Shown: positions 22,002-32,091 of the stretch, piece after piece
Layout: each line of letters opens with the position of its first letter
Numbering within the stretch: position 1 is the stretch's first letter
DNA from: Spiroplasma monobiae MQ-1
GTDB taxonomy: Bacteria > Bacillota_I > Bacilli_A > Mycoplasmatales > Mycoplasmataceae
Assembly: GCF_002865545.1 (NCBI RefSeq)
Contig: NZ_CP025543.1
Coordinates: 62,001-126,000, forward strand
Length of the DNA stretch: 64,000 nt
Direction: 5' to 3'
Position numbers and translations under genes: made by a program
Notes under the pieces: generated by a model
What the model was told of the DNA's origin: nothing
The model's database searches: none
The model's input: the letters and a program-made list of their open reading frames with translations, nothing else

Positions 22002-22652
22002 ATGAGATTAAGAAATAAAAATTGAACAAAAGACTATATTGAACAAAATAGAAGATACATGATAACATCAGATAAAAAAATTGATGCTAGTTCTTTATTT
22101 CCACAAAAGCAAGATACTTTTTTGGAAATTGGTTGTGGCAAAGGTCAATTTATTATCGGACAATCATTAAAAAATAAAGATAAAAATTTTATAGCTATGG
22201 AAAAGGAAACAACAGTTATTGGGGTGGCTTTAAAAAAAGCAATAACAACAGAAAATGTAGACCTAAATAATTTATTGTTTTTGAATAAATATGCTGAAAA
22301 TCTTTTGGATATATTTGAATCTAATTCTTTAAAGGGAATATTTTTAAATTTTTCAGACCCTTGACCTAAATCAAAACATTATAAAAAAAGACTAACTTAC
22401 ATAGATTTTTTAAATATTTACTGAGATTTATTAAAAGATGATGGAATTATTGAAATAAAAACAGATAATGATAATTTATATGAATTTAGTTTAGAACAAA
22501 TAGAAGAATCTAAGTTTAAATTACTTTATAACACAAGTGATTTATATTCAGACGAAGAAGCACTAAAAGATAATATAGCAACAGAGTATGAACAAAGATT
22601 TCAATCAATGGGAAAAAACATCAATAAAATAGTAATAAAAAAAGAGGCTTAA
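22002..22652 (+). CDS. trmB: tRNA (guanine-N7)-methyltransferase
   Basis: SAM-dependent enzyme that makes m7G46 in tRNA. 216 residues. The SAM-binding motif FLEIGCGKGQFI lies near residue 35, and the family signature LNFSDPWPKSKHYKKRLTY near 118, with the Trp encoded by TGA. GIIEIKTDND follows. It ends in a hairpin shared with the convergent membrane-protein gene, whose stop codon overlaps the trmB stop. Confidence 0.94.
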
Positions 22653-22676
22653 TCTTTGGATTGAACCTCTTTTTTT
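22638..22676. terminator. Shared bidirectional terminator of trmB and the convergent gene
   Basis: aaaaagaggcttaatc / gattgaacctcttttt hairpin with one mismatch, flanked by A-run and T-run. It contains both stop codons (22649-22652). Confidence 0.8.
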
Positions 22677-23200
22677 GGCGTATTATTTATAAAATTAATA
22701 TAGGCTTTTTTAAATTCTTCATTTTGAGCAATTAAATATCTTGTTATTGAAAAAAATAAATAAAGATAAATATAATTAATTATTAATAATATGAAAAATA
22801 TTCATCATGTTGATTTGGCGTTTTCTACTCAACTTATTTTATTTATTAATGAACCACTAGTAATTTCAATAAAAAATGCTCCAATTGTGAAAATGCTTAT
22901 AAATATTAAAACAAATCTTGTTTTAACTATGTTTAAGTTCTTTTCTTTTGTTTCTAGATTTGTAACAACTTCCATCCCATAAAATAATGAAACAGATGAT
23001 TTGCTTAGGTTTGTTGTAACACAAACTAAATACACTAATATAAAGTTTAAGTTTATTTGAGAAACAAGAGTTGCTTTGTCTTTGGTTTCCAGAGGCAAAC
23101 TTAAAAGAAGTATTGAACTAACAACCATTAAAGATAAAGTTATAGACCCAAATCACAGTAATGGCTTTTTTAAGTCGCTTTTTATTAATTTGAAATCCAT
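22649..23200 (-). CDS. Hypothetical four-helix membrane protein
   Basis: 183 residues when TGA is read as Trp (MDFKLIKSDLKKPLLWFGS...). Four hydrophobic segments lie at about 17-38, 50-65, 95-115 and 128-155, with a polar tail ending KKEVQSKD. No family is recognised. Start ATG (23198-23200) follows AAAGGTGATAAAA. Convergent with trmB; the two stop codons overlap. Confidence 0.6.
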
Positions 23201-23261
23201 TTTTATCACCTTTTATAATTATATTTTAAATATGACTTCTTTATTAAGAATATTTCGATAA

Positions 23262-23278
23262 TTTTTTTTTTTTTTTTT
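23262..23278 (+). repeat. T17 homopolymer upstream of the nucleoside-transporter promoter
   Basis: Seventeen consecutive Ts followed by C and six As, centred about 45 bases upstream of the TATAAT at 23313. A tract this long is prone to slippage. The rest of 23201-23312 shows no gene. Confidence 0.85.
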
Positions 23279-23312
23279 CAAAAAAGTGCTAGTTATTTTT
23301 TGTATATGGACT

Positions 23313-23318
23313 TATAAT
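23313..23318 (+). promoter_or_regulatory. -10 box for the riboswitch/BMP operon
   Basis: TATAAT located 22 bases before the riboswitch P1 stem. No good -35 hexamer; TAGTTA at 23290 is the closest. It gives a leader of about 200 bases before the lipoprotein start. Confidence 0.6.
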
Positions 23319-23339
23319 AGAAATGTAAATTAAGTAAAA

Positions 23340-23401
23340 GTTTTTATAAGCCAACATATTGGGTTGGTGTTTCTACAATGTACCTATACATTCCTAAAAA
23401 C
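23340..23401 (+). ncRNA. Purine-class riboswitch aptamer (guanine type predicted)
   Basis: All three helices of the purine aptamer are seen. P1 is GTTTTTA (23340-23346) with TAAAAAC (23395-23401). P2 is GCCAAC with GTTGGT around loop ATATTGG. P3 is AATG with CATT around a loop containing ACCTAT. The junction GTTTCTAC (23369-23376) is the conserved core and includes the base equivalent to U51. GG in loop 2 can kiss CC in loop 3. The base equivalent to position 74 is C (23394), which in this class predicts guanine rather than adenine. Variants binding 2'-deoxyguanosine are known from Mesoplasma florum, so the ligand needs testing. Confidence 0.88.
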
Positions 23402-23410
23402 GAAACACAG

Positions 23411-23457
23411 AAAGGAGCTAACTTTTTACTAGTGATATAAAAAGTGCTCCTTTTTTT
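23411..23457 (+). terminator. Riboswitch expression-platform terminator
   Basis: Long hairpin: aaaggagc-ta-acttttta pairs with taaaaagt-gctccttt, followed by a T-run. It begins 10 bases after the aptamer and ends before the gene, as expected of an OFF switch when ligand is bound. It also hides a GGAG sequence. Confidence 0.85.
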
Positions 23458-23524
23458 ATAAAATATAATAACAAAAACTAATTTACGCATTAGAAATAGA
23501 GAAATAATTTTTAAAGGAGGATAT

Positions 23525-24889
23525 ATGAAAAAATTATTATCAGGATTAATGGCTACTGCCATTGTTGGGACAAGCGCATCAGCTGTTGCTGCTTGTGGAT
23601 CACCTTATAAAGCTTTCAATGAAATCTATCTAGTAACAGATGCAGGTAAAATTAATGACAAATCATTTAACGAATCTGGTTACAACGGTGGTAACGAAGT
23701 TATGAAAAGACTTGGTGATGTATCTGAGGGTTATAGTGGAATCGGTTATTTTCAACCACCTTCAATCACAGAATTAGAAACAGGTTATAGCAATGCTCAA
23801 ACAGCAGGAGCTAAAACACTTATATTACCAGGATTTCACCATGCTGGAGATCATTTAAAAAATGCTTCTGAGGCAATGAAGAAAAACGACGGAAATGTAA
23901 TTTTCCTTGATGGAGTACCTGAGGATGAAAATGGTAATACTTTAGATAATGTTGTAGGATTCCTATTTAGATCTGATATATCAGCATTCTACTCAGGGTT
24001 TGCTTCAATTATATGATCAATAACAAATAATAATTACAAAGGTCAAGAATTGAAATTAGCAACATTTGGCGGAGTACCAAATGGTTTAGCTGTTGAAAGT
24101 TTCATGATTGGTTACTTAGCTTCAATTGATTTTTATAACCAATTGAAAGAAAATGAAACAGGAGTAAAAAAATTAACTGAGGTTTATAAAGCTGCGGGTA
24201 TGGATGAATCAAAAATTGAGGAAGCTTTAAAAGTTAATGTATCAAGAGTTGACAGTCAAAAAACAGTTAAGTCTGAGTTTAAAAGTAACTTCTTTACAGA
24301 CAACTTTAATGCTGGTGGAGGTACAGTAATTTCTCAACAACTTGTTAATGGAGGTGCTGATGTTGTTATGGGTGTTGCTGGACCACAAACAGGAGACTTA
24401 TTGAGTGTAATAAAAAACCAAAGAGCTAATACAATGGTTGTTGGTGTTGATACAGATCAGGTGAATGCTTACCCTGGAAGTAGTGATAAATTTATTACTT
24501 CAGCAGAAAAAGATTTAGTATCTGCAACAATTGCAGGAGCTGCAATGACAACTTATGCGGATAACAAAGAGCTTAAAGAAAAATCAAAAGATGAAATTGC
24601 TAAAGTTATACTTAAAGACGATCAAAAAAATTTAGAGGATTGAAAAGGTCAAGAAATTTATATGGGTGGATCATTCTCTAAAGATGGAAAAAATAAAATT
24701 AATTCACAATTGCATGACGCAATAGAAAAAGCAATTCCAAATGAGGCACTTATTGATGCTTCAACATACTACTTTGATAAACAAGATTCTACTGCAGATG
24801 GTTGATTAAAAAACATTGGAGACGATACTATTAAAGAATATGTTAACTTAGTTATGAACAGTCTGGGTTTAACAGGAGATGTAATTTAA
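23525..24889 (+). CDS. BMP-family (PnrA-like) nucleoside-binding lipoprotein
   Basis: Extracellular binding protein of an ABC importer for purine nucleosides. 454 residues with a lipoprotein signal peptide: MKKLLSGLMATAIVGTSASA followed by VAAC with lipidated Cys24. The mature part shows BMP features: EIYLVTDAGKINDKSFNESGYNG at the start, KTLILPGF, GVPNGLAVESFMIGYLASIDFY and VMGVAGPQTGD. TGA codons (24016, 24640, 24803) are Trp. AAAGGAGGA precedes the start. Purine specificity is inferred from the riboswitch and the similarity to the YufNOPQ/NupNOPQ guanosine system of Bacillus subtilis. Confidence 0.92.
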
Positions 24890-24901
24890 AATTATAAAAA
24901 C

Positions 24902-24929
24902 AAAATAGCCGGCTAAAATCGGTTATTTA
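24902..24929 (+). terminator. Weak intercistronic hairpin (attenuator-like)
   Basis: aaatagccg / cggttattt stem with an 8-base loop and a broken T-run, between the lipoprotein and its ATPase gene. It could reduce read-through or protect the lipoprotein mRNA end. Confidence 0.5.
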
Positions 24930-24945
24930 TTATGAGGAGACAAAT

Positions 24946-26475
24946 ATGAGTCAATATGCCGTTGAAATGGAAAATATCTCAATGATATTTAACAAAACTA
25001 TTGTGGCCAATAAAGATATAAATTTTAAAGTTAAAAAGAATGAGATTCATGCTCTTGTGGGGGAAAATGGAGCAGGAAAATCAACATTAATGTCAATTTT
25101 ATTTGGTATTTATGAACCTACAACGGGTTCTATTAAAATAAATAATAAATTAGAAGCTATATCAAATCCAATTAAAGCTTCTAAGTTAGGTATTGGCATG
25201 GTTCATCAACACTTTAAATTAGTAGATATTTTTCCTTTATGAAAAAATATTGCTTTGGGTGCTGAAGAACTAATAGCAAAAACAATTGTGAATTCAAAAA
25301 AAATAAAAGAAGAAATTACTGCAATAATGAAAAAATATAATCTAAATGTCGATTTAGATCAAAGTGCAGGAAACGCTTCTGTTGGGGCTCAACAAAGAAC
25401 TGAAATTTTAAAAATTCTTTATAGAGATGCTGATATTTTAGTTTTTGATGAACCAACAGCTGTGCTTACGCCTCAAGAAATTGATGGTTTGCTTGAAGTT
25501 ATGAAAGAATTACAAGCGGCCGGTAAGACAATTATCTTTATTACTCATAAAATGGCAGAAATTTGAAAAGTTGCTAACTCTGCAACCGTAATAAGAAAAG
25601 GAACTGTTATAGATACTTTTGAAATTTCTAAAACTACTCCTGAAAAACTTGCAGAAGCAATGGTTGGTAGAAAAATTGTAGAAGTAAAAAACGAATATAA
25701 ACCAACTCTTACTGAAACGGTTTTAAAAATGAAAAATGTAAGTGTTAGAAAAAGTAATAATCATAAAATATTGGGATTGAAAAACTTCAGTTTAGAAATT
25801 AAAGCAGGAGAAGTTGTTGCTATTGCTGGTGTAGAAGGTAATGGACAACAAGAGATAGTTAACGCAATAACTGGTTTAAGTAAAATTGAAAAGGGTCAAA
25901 TTCTAGTTTCCGATGAAGACGTTTCGAAAAGTTCGATTTATGATAGATATAATAAATTCAAAATTCGTCATATTCCAGAAGATAGACATAAACATGGTTT
26001 AGTTTTAGACTCTACTTTATTAGAGAATATGGTATTACAAGATATTTCAAACAGTAAATTCAATAAAATGGGTATTTTAAATTTTGCAGCTATTCAAACT
26101 TATGGTCAAAAAATATTATTAAAATTTGATGTTAGAAATGCCCAATCGGGGTTTGCAATTTCTAGACAACTTTCAGGTGGAAATCAACAAAAAGCTATAG
26201 TTGGTAGAGAACTTACTGCTGAAAGTCAATTAATAGTTATTTTTCAACCAACAAGAGGTTTGGATGTGGGTTCAATAGAATTTATTCACAGTCAAATACT
26301 GAATGCAAAAAATGAAGGGAAAGCGATTTTATTGATTTCCTATGAATTATCAGAAGTTATGAGTTTAGCTGACAGAATAGTTGTTGTTAATTCTGGTGAA
26401 ATGGTTGGAGAAATTGAAGCCAAAGGAGCCAAAAAAGAAGACATTGGTAGAATGATGTTGGGAAAGGAATCTTAG
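24946..26475 (+). CDS. ABC importer ATPase with two nucleotide-binding domains (YufO/NupO type)
   Basis: 509 residues, a fused double ATPase of the sugar/nucleoside importer family. Domain 1: Walker A GENGAGKST near residue 39, a VGAQQR signature and Walker B ILVFDEPTA near 165. Domain 2: degenerate Walker A GVEGNGQQE near 296, signature LSGGNQQK near 409 and VIFQPTRGLDVGS in place of a true Walker B, as is usual for the second site of this family. TGA codons at 25240 and 25564 are Trp. It drives import of the ligand bound by the lipoprotein. A GAGGAGA site precedes the start. Confidence 0.93.
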
Positions 26476-26476
26476 T

Positions 26477-28507
26477 ATGAACTTTAAATTAAATAGATGA
26501 TTAAGAAATCAAAAAATAAAGAGTTCAATTACTAGTGAAAGAAACCTTTCTAAACTAAGTTATTTAAAAGCTTCTGTAATTGCAATAGCAATTGGTTTTG
26601 TGGTTGGAGCACTTATTGTAATTCAACAAGGTTATAATGGATTTGAATTTATTTTTGCCTCATTTGGTTATTCTTTTGATGCAGCAACTATGAGTAAAAC
26701 ACTTAACTATTTAGCTGTATATATATTTTTAGGTTTAGGATTGGCTCTTGGATTCAAGGTTGGGCTATTCAACATGGGTGGTTCTGGTCAAGCAATACTT
26801 GGTATGACCTTGGCTGTAGCATTGATAGCAACAAAAGCCAACTCTGACGGAGTTGCATTTAGAGATGTAGATAAAAGCTTTGTAATAGTTGTTATGATAG
26901 CGTTTATATTGAGTGGAGTTTTTATCTCAACAATAGCAGGTTTGTTGAAAGTATTTTTCAACATTCATGAAGTTGTAACAACTGTTATGTTAAACTGAAT
27001 TGTTTGATATTTTTCAAGATGATTTTTGATGGATTCAAGTTTTGGAAGGGGTAAATGATCAATTTCCAATGGATTAACACCAAAATTACCTTCAGATTGA
27101 CTTTCAATTGGAGGTAACACTTGAATATTGGGGGTTGGGTTGGCTGTAGTGGCTGTGATAACTATTTACTTGTTACTATCTTTTACAACTTTTGGTTTTA
27201 AATTTAATGTTGTAGGAAAACAACCTCAAGCTGCTATGTATGCAGGAATTAAAAATAGACAATATCTAATTTTAACCACAGCATTACAGGGTCTATTTAT
27301 TGGATTAGGGTCAATGTTTTATTGATTTAATATAAAATCTTCAATGGAGGTTGGTTCTGAAGTTCTTCCTTCAATTGGTTTTGATGCAATACCAATTGCA
27401 TTGGTTGCATTCAATAATATCATTGGTGTAGTTCCTGTGGCTTTAATTTGAGCTATGTTTAAAGCTGGTTCTGAAAGAGCTTTAGGTTTACAATTTATTG
27501 GACTTTCTCCAGAAATATCAAGTTTAATATTTGGTATTATTATTTATTCATCAGCAGTTTACATTTTATTCTTAAAATTTAAACCTATTGAAAAAATTAA
27601 GTTATTTATATTTGAATCAAAATGTTATTTATATCGAGAATTTAAAATAGATATAAACAAAAAAATAAAAGATTTAAAACTTGAACTAAAAGAAATAAAT
27701 AAGAAAGCTGATATTTTAGAATTAAAAAAACAAATTTCAAATATAAATCAAGAAATTTTAAAACTTAAAATCGATAAAAGATCTAACAAAGAAGACCAGG
27801 AAAAATATCATGATCTTAAAAAGCAATTATTGTCTTTAGAAAGTGTTTTAAAATCTGAAGTTGAAAATTACTTATCAATATATAAATCAAAAATAAAAAT
27901 GCAAATTCAAAATAAGAAAATGACTTTTGAAGAAATGTACAATGATTACAATAATAAATCTTTCAAAGGTCTTAAGAAAAAAATTAAAACTGAACTTGCT
28001 GTGAAATATTACACTATTATGGATCAATTTGTATTAATGCAAATAGAACGAAATGATTTAATTAAAAATTTAAAATTAGAGAAAAAACTTATAAAAGAAA
28101 GAAGTGAGATTTCTTCTTTAATTAATAAAATAAGTCTACTTAAAAATAATAGTGAAAACGATAAAACTGAACTTGACGTTTTAAAAAATGAATTAAATCT
28201 AAAAATTAAAAACATTAAAGATGAAATTAATAATAAGATTAAAGAAATAATAAACAAATACGATCAAGATGCAAAATTAATCATTGATGAATTTAATGTA
28301 TTTAAAAAAGCTAAATTAGATATATTAAAAGATTCAGAAGTAAATGCTAAATTATTTTTAAAAGAAAATAAGGAAAAATATGAAATTGAAAGAAAAAAAT
28401 TAAAAGATAATACAAAAGATAAAGAAGAATACAAATTTTTGGAATTAAAAATTTGTATTGAACAGTATAAAGCTGAATTGGAGGTTGTTGAAAGATATGG
28501 TAAATAG
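26477..28507 (+). CDS. ABC nucleoside permease with long C-terminal coiled coil (YufP/NupP type)
   Basis: 676 residues, nearly twice the usual ~350. Residues about 30-375 form the permease, with family segments LGFKVGLFNMGGSGQAILG, FFNIHEVVTTVMLNW and GIKNRQYLILTTALQG. From about residue 380 to the end the protein is almost entirely Lys/Glu/Leu/Ile-rich helix, predicted coiled coil (ELKKQISNINQEILKLK, DELKLEL-like heptads), facing the cytoplasm after the last membrane segment. Several TGA codons are Trp. It starts one base after the ATPase stop and overlaps the next permease by 11 bases. Confidence 0.85.
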
Positions 28508-29402
28508 TTTATTTGAAAACTTCTCTCTATATTTAGCGGTATTCTCTCTTGCAGCTCTTTCTGGACTAATTTCTGAAAGATCTGGTATTGTTAATGTGGG
28601 TATTGAAGGTTATATGATAATGGGTGGTTTGACAACTGCTATTATAGGACAAAATCTTTCTGAATCAATGGGAAATTGAACACAAGTTATGGCAATATTT
28701 GCCGGAGCTTGTGTTGGGGGGGCAATTTCTTTATTACACTCATTTGCTTCTATTAAATTAAAAGCAGATCAAATAATATCTGGTACTGCAATTAACTTGC
28801 TTGCACAAGGTATAGGCCTATATATGGCCACAATGGGTGCTAATACATACATTTATGGTGACTACACAGTTATTTCTGTTGATTCAAATAGAATTTTTAC
28901 ATTTTATTTAATAATTGCTATGTTGATAACTTTATTAACAGGCTTATACTTTTCATTTACTAGAACTGGTATGAGACATATTTCTGCTGGTGAAAATCCA
29001 AACGCTTTAGAAGCTGCTGGGGTAAATGTAATAAAATATAGAATTATTGCTGTTTTATTTTCAGGAATAATAGCTTCTTTGGCTGGTGGTATATACACAA
29101 TAACAGCTAGGGGTTCTTATTTTTATGGAACAGCTGATGGTATGGGTTTTCTGGCCTTGGCTATAATGATAGTTGGTCAATGAAGGGTTAAGTGAGTAAC
29201 TCTCGGTGCTGCTGGGTTTGCATTCTTCTTTGCACTATCAAAGGCTCTTCCAATTAACTTGGAAGGTGGATGAATTAAAACCAATGCAAAACTATTCCAA
29301 GTATTACCATTTGTAATTTCATTAGGAACTATGGTTGGATTATCAAAATGATCAAAACCACCAGCTGCCGCGGGTATTCCTTACGATAAAGCAAAAAGAT
29401 AA
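28497..29402 (+). CDS. ABC nucleoside permease (YufQ/NupQ type)
   Basis: 301 residues, normal length for the second permease of BMP-type importers. Family segments: LAALSGLISERSGIVNVGIEGYMIMGG, LKADQIISGTAINLLAQGIG, GMRHISAGENPNALEAAGVNV and GTADGMGFLALAIMIVGQW. TGA codons (28677, 29181, 29193 and others) are Trp. ATG 28497 is chosen as the start, lying within the previous gene with GGAGG at 28480; in-frame TTG codons at 28485/28488 are alternatives. Final gene of the riboswitch operon. Confidence 0.92.
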
Positions 29403-29429
29403 AAAAGTTTCATTAAGAAACTTTTTTTT
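29401..29429 (+). terminator. Intrinsic terminator of the nucleoside ABC operon
   Basis: aaaaaagtttc-attaa-gaaactttttt hairpin with extended T-run, starting at the stop codon. Confidence 0.9.
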
Positions 29430-29483
29430 ATTTTTATAAGATTAAATTATAAAATATTTATGTATATAAAAGGAGAATTTAAA

Positions 29484-30203
29484 ATGTCAAATATACCCAC
29501 ACCACATATTAATGCTAAAAAAGAAGATATAGCAAAAATAGTTCTAATGCCAGGAGATCCTTTAAGAGCTAAAAAAATAGCAGAGACGTATTTAGAAGAT
29601 TATAGATTAGTAAATGAAGTAAGAAATATGTTTATGTACACAGGAACTTATAAAGGAGTTAAAGTTACTGTTGCAGGAAGCGGAATGGGATGCCCAAGCA
29701 TTGGGATCTATTCATATGAATTATTTAAATTCTATGATGTCGATTACATAATTAGAGTTGGAAGTGCAGGAAGTTATAACGAAAATATTAACGTATATGA
29801 TATTTTTAATGCCAAAGAAGCTTTTGGAGAAAGTAATTATGCAAAAATTGCTGCAAATATAGATTCAAACATTATTGAAGCAGGTCAAACATTATTCAAT
29901 AAAATTGAAGAAGTTGCAAAAAGAAATGAAATAAAAACACATGTTGGTAGATGTCACTCTTCTGATGTGTTTTATAGATATGACGATTCAATGACGTTTG
30001 CTAAAGAAAATGGACTTGATGTAGTTGAAATGGAGTCATATGCATTATTTTCAAATGCTATTGTAACCGGAAAACAAGCTGCTTGTTTATTGACAATTTC
30101 AGATAGTTTTATAACAAACGAAGCTACAACAGCTGAGGAAAGACAAAATAATTTCATGCAAATGATTGAATTGGCCCTAGAAACTTCTTTAGAATTAAAA
30201 TAG
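29484..30203 (+). CDS. deoD: Purine-nucleoside phosphorylase DeoD
   Basis: Cleaves purine (deoxy)nucleosides to base and (deoxy)ribose-1-phosphate. 239 residues, hexameric type: TPHINAKKEDIAKIVLMPGD at the start, GSGMGCPSIGIYSYEL, IRVGSAGSY and VVEMESYALF near 190, and SDSF, all typical. The start at ATG 29484 follows AAGGAGAA; an in-frame ATG at 29460 lacks a site. Placement after the nucleoside importer suggests that imported nucleosides are broken down here for salvage. Confidence 0.96.
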   Translation: MSNIPTPHINAKKEDIAKIVLMPGDPLRAKKIAETYLEDYRLVNEVRNMFMYTGTYKGVKVTVAGSGMGCPSIGIYSYELFKFYDVDYIIRVGSAGSYNENINVYDIFNAKEAFGESNYAKIAANIDSNIIEAGQTLFNKIEEVAKRNEIKTHVGRCHSSDVFYRYDDSMTFAKENGLDVVEMESYALFSNAIVTGKQAACLLTISDSFITNEATTAEERQNNFMQMIELALETSLELK

Positions 30204-30213
30204 TATAAAATCC

Positions 30214-30236
30214 AAATCACCTTTTGGTGGTTTTTT
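30214..30236 (+). terminator. Intrinsic terminator after deoD
   Basis: aaatcacc-tttt-ggtggttt stem (one G-U pair) followed by Ts. Confidence 0.8.
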
Positions 30237-30322
30237 AGTTTTGGAAAAAAATTCTAGCAAAGTATTTTACTATCTTTCAAAATATAGTAAAATAAAATAG
30301 ATTTTGTAAACGAGGTAATTTA

Positions 30323-31276
30323 ATGATAATTTTAGCTATTGAATCAAGTTGTGATGAATTTAGTATATCTATTATGAGAGATGGCAAAATCCTATCAAAT
30401 ATTATTTCTAGTCAAATTAAAGAACACTCAGAATTTGGAGGAGTAGTTCCTGAATTGGCCTCAAGATTGCATGTTGAAAATTTTCATTGAGTTTTAACTA
30501 AATCTCTAAAAGAAAGCAATGTTGTTTTAGAAGAAGTTGATTACATTTCTTACACTTCAAACCCAGGATTAATAGGAAGTTTAATTGTAGGGAAATTAGT
30601 TGCACAAACACTAGCAATGTATTTGAATAAACCTTTAATGGAGATGAATCATATTAAAGGTCATATATATGGTGCAAATATTGACGATAAATTTGTATAT
30701 CCAGTTTTAGTTTTGGTCGTTAGCGGAGGGCACACCCAGATCCAACTGCTTGAAAAATCTTTGGATTTTAAAATAATAGGATCAACACAGGATGATGCGG
30801 TTGGAGAATGTTATGATAAAGTGGCTAGAGTTCTCGGTCTTCAATATCCTGGTGGACCCAAAATTGATAAATTAGCACAAAAAGGTAATCCCGATAGATA
30901 TCAACTACCTATAAGTAAGAATGATGATACATATGATTTTTCATTTTCGGGTTTAAAAACAGCTAGTTTAAATTTGATTAATAAATTAAATCAAAACAAT
31001 GAAAAAATAATTATTAACGATTTATGTGCTAGTTTTCAAAAAACTGCAATTAACACATTGATGTTGAAGTTTGAAAGAGCGGTAAAAGAGTTTAAACCAG
31101 AAACAATAACTGTAGTTGGTGGTGTTAGTGCTAATTCAAGTATTAGATCAAAATTCTTTGAAATAGGAAAGAAATACAACATAAGCAAAATCATAGTTCC
31201 AAATATGGAATATTGTACAGATAATGCAGCAATGATAGCTGAATTAACAAATGAATATATCAAAAATAAGAAATAG
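30323..31276 (+). CDS. tsaD: TsaD, tRNA threonylcarbamoyladenosine synthase subunit
   Basis: Transfers the threonylcarbamoyl group to A37 of ANN-decoding tRNAs. 317 residues of the ASKHA fold: [13 protein letters not shown] at the start, [15 protein letters not shown], metal-binding HIKGHIYG near residue 111, VVSGGHTQI, and a C-terminal [12 protein letters not shown] and CTDNAAMIA. Slightly shorter than the usual ~335. One TGA (30488) is Trp. GAGGTAA precedes the ATG. Confidence 0.95.
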
Positions 31277-31288
31277 AGGTTTTAAAAT

Positions 31289-32068
31289 ATGAGATCATTT
31301 TTAAGTAAATTGACTACAATTGACGATAAAGATTTAACAATTAAAGAAAAGAAGATTGTTGAATATATTAAAAGTCATTTAAAAGAAATTGTAGATACAA
31401 ATATGAAGATTGAGAGAATGGCACAAGAAGCGGGAACTGGTTATAGTGCTATTTATGGATTGCTAAAAAAACTTAATATAAAAGGTTTTAGAGATTTTGC
31501 AATATCTCTTGCAAATGATGCTGAAAATCAAGAAATAAATATAGCAAAAAATGATGAAAATGTTGTGGCTGGTTATATAAATATAATCAAACAAAACTAT
31601 GCTCTAATAGATAAAAAATCAATTTTTGAAACATTGAGCATAATAAGATCTGCAAAAAGAGTTTTTGTTTGTTATTGAGAAAATTTATTATCAGGTCCAG
31701 CTCATGAACTTTCAAACTTTTTTTATAAAAATGGTTTCAATGTTCATCTATTGGATAGTGATCACGAAACCATTAAAGATAGAATCAAATCTTCAAATGA
31801 AGAAGATGTCTTTTTGTTCTATACAAGATATGGAAACTCTTCAAGATTGGATAATGCAATTAAAGAGATAGGTGAACTTAATAGAAAAGTAATTTATATA
31901 TCAGGTAAAGTTGCTTCACACGATATTACAAAACACTTAAATTCAATACATACGTTAATAGTAGACAATCCAGATACAAGTATTTACAAAGGGCATATTT
32001 CCCATTCGGTTCCTTTCAACTATTTTAATGACTTACTAATTTATCATTTTTTAAATTCAGAGAAATAA
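31289..32068 (+). CDS. RpiR/MurR-family transcriptional regulator
   Basis: 259 residues: an N-terminal HTH_6 domain (about 1-80; LTIKEKKIVEYIKSHLKE, MAQEAGTGYSAIYGLLKKLNIKGFRDF) and a C-terminal SIS-type sugar-phosphate domain (about 115-255). TGA 31676 is Trp. RpiR regulators bind phosphosugars and control sugar catabolism; the target here is unknown. It starts 12 bases after tsaD and precedes a hydrolase gene by 23 bases, so the three may be one transcript. Confidence 0.85.
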
Positions 32069-32091
32069 TTTTTTAGAATAGAGGTTTATCA

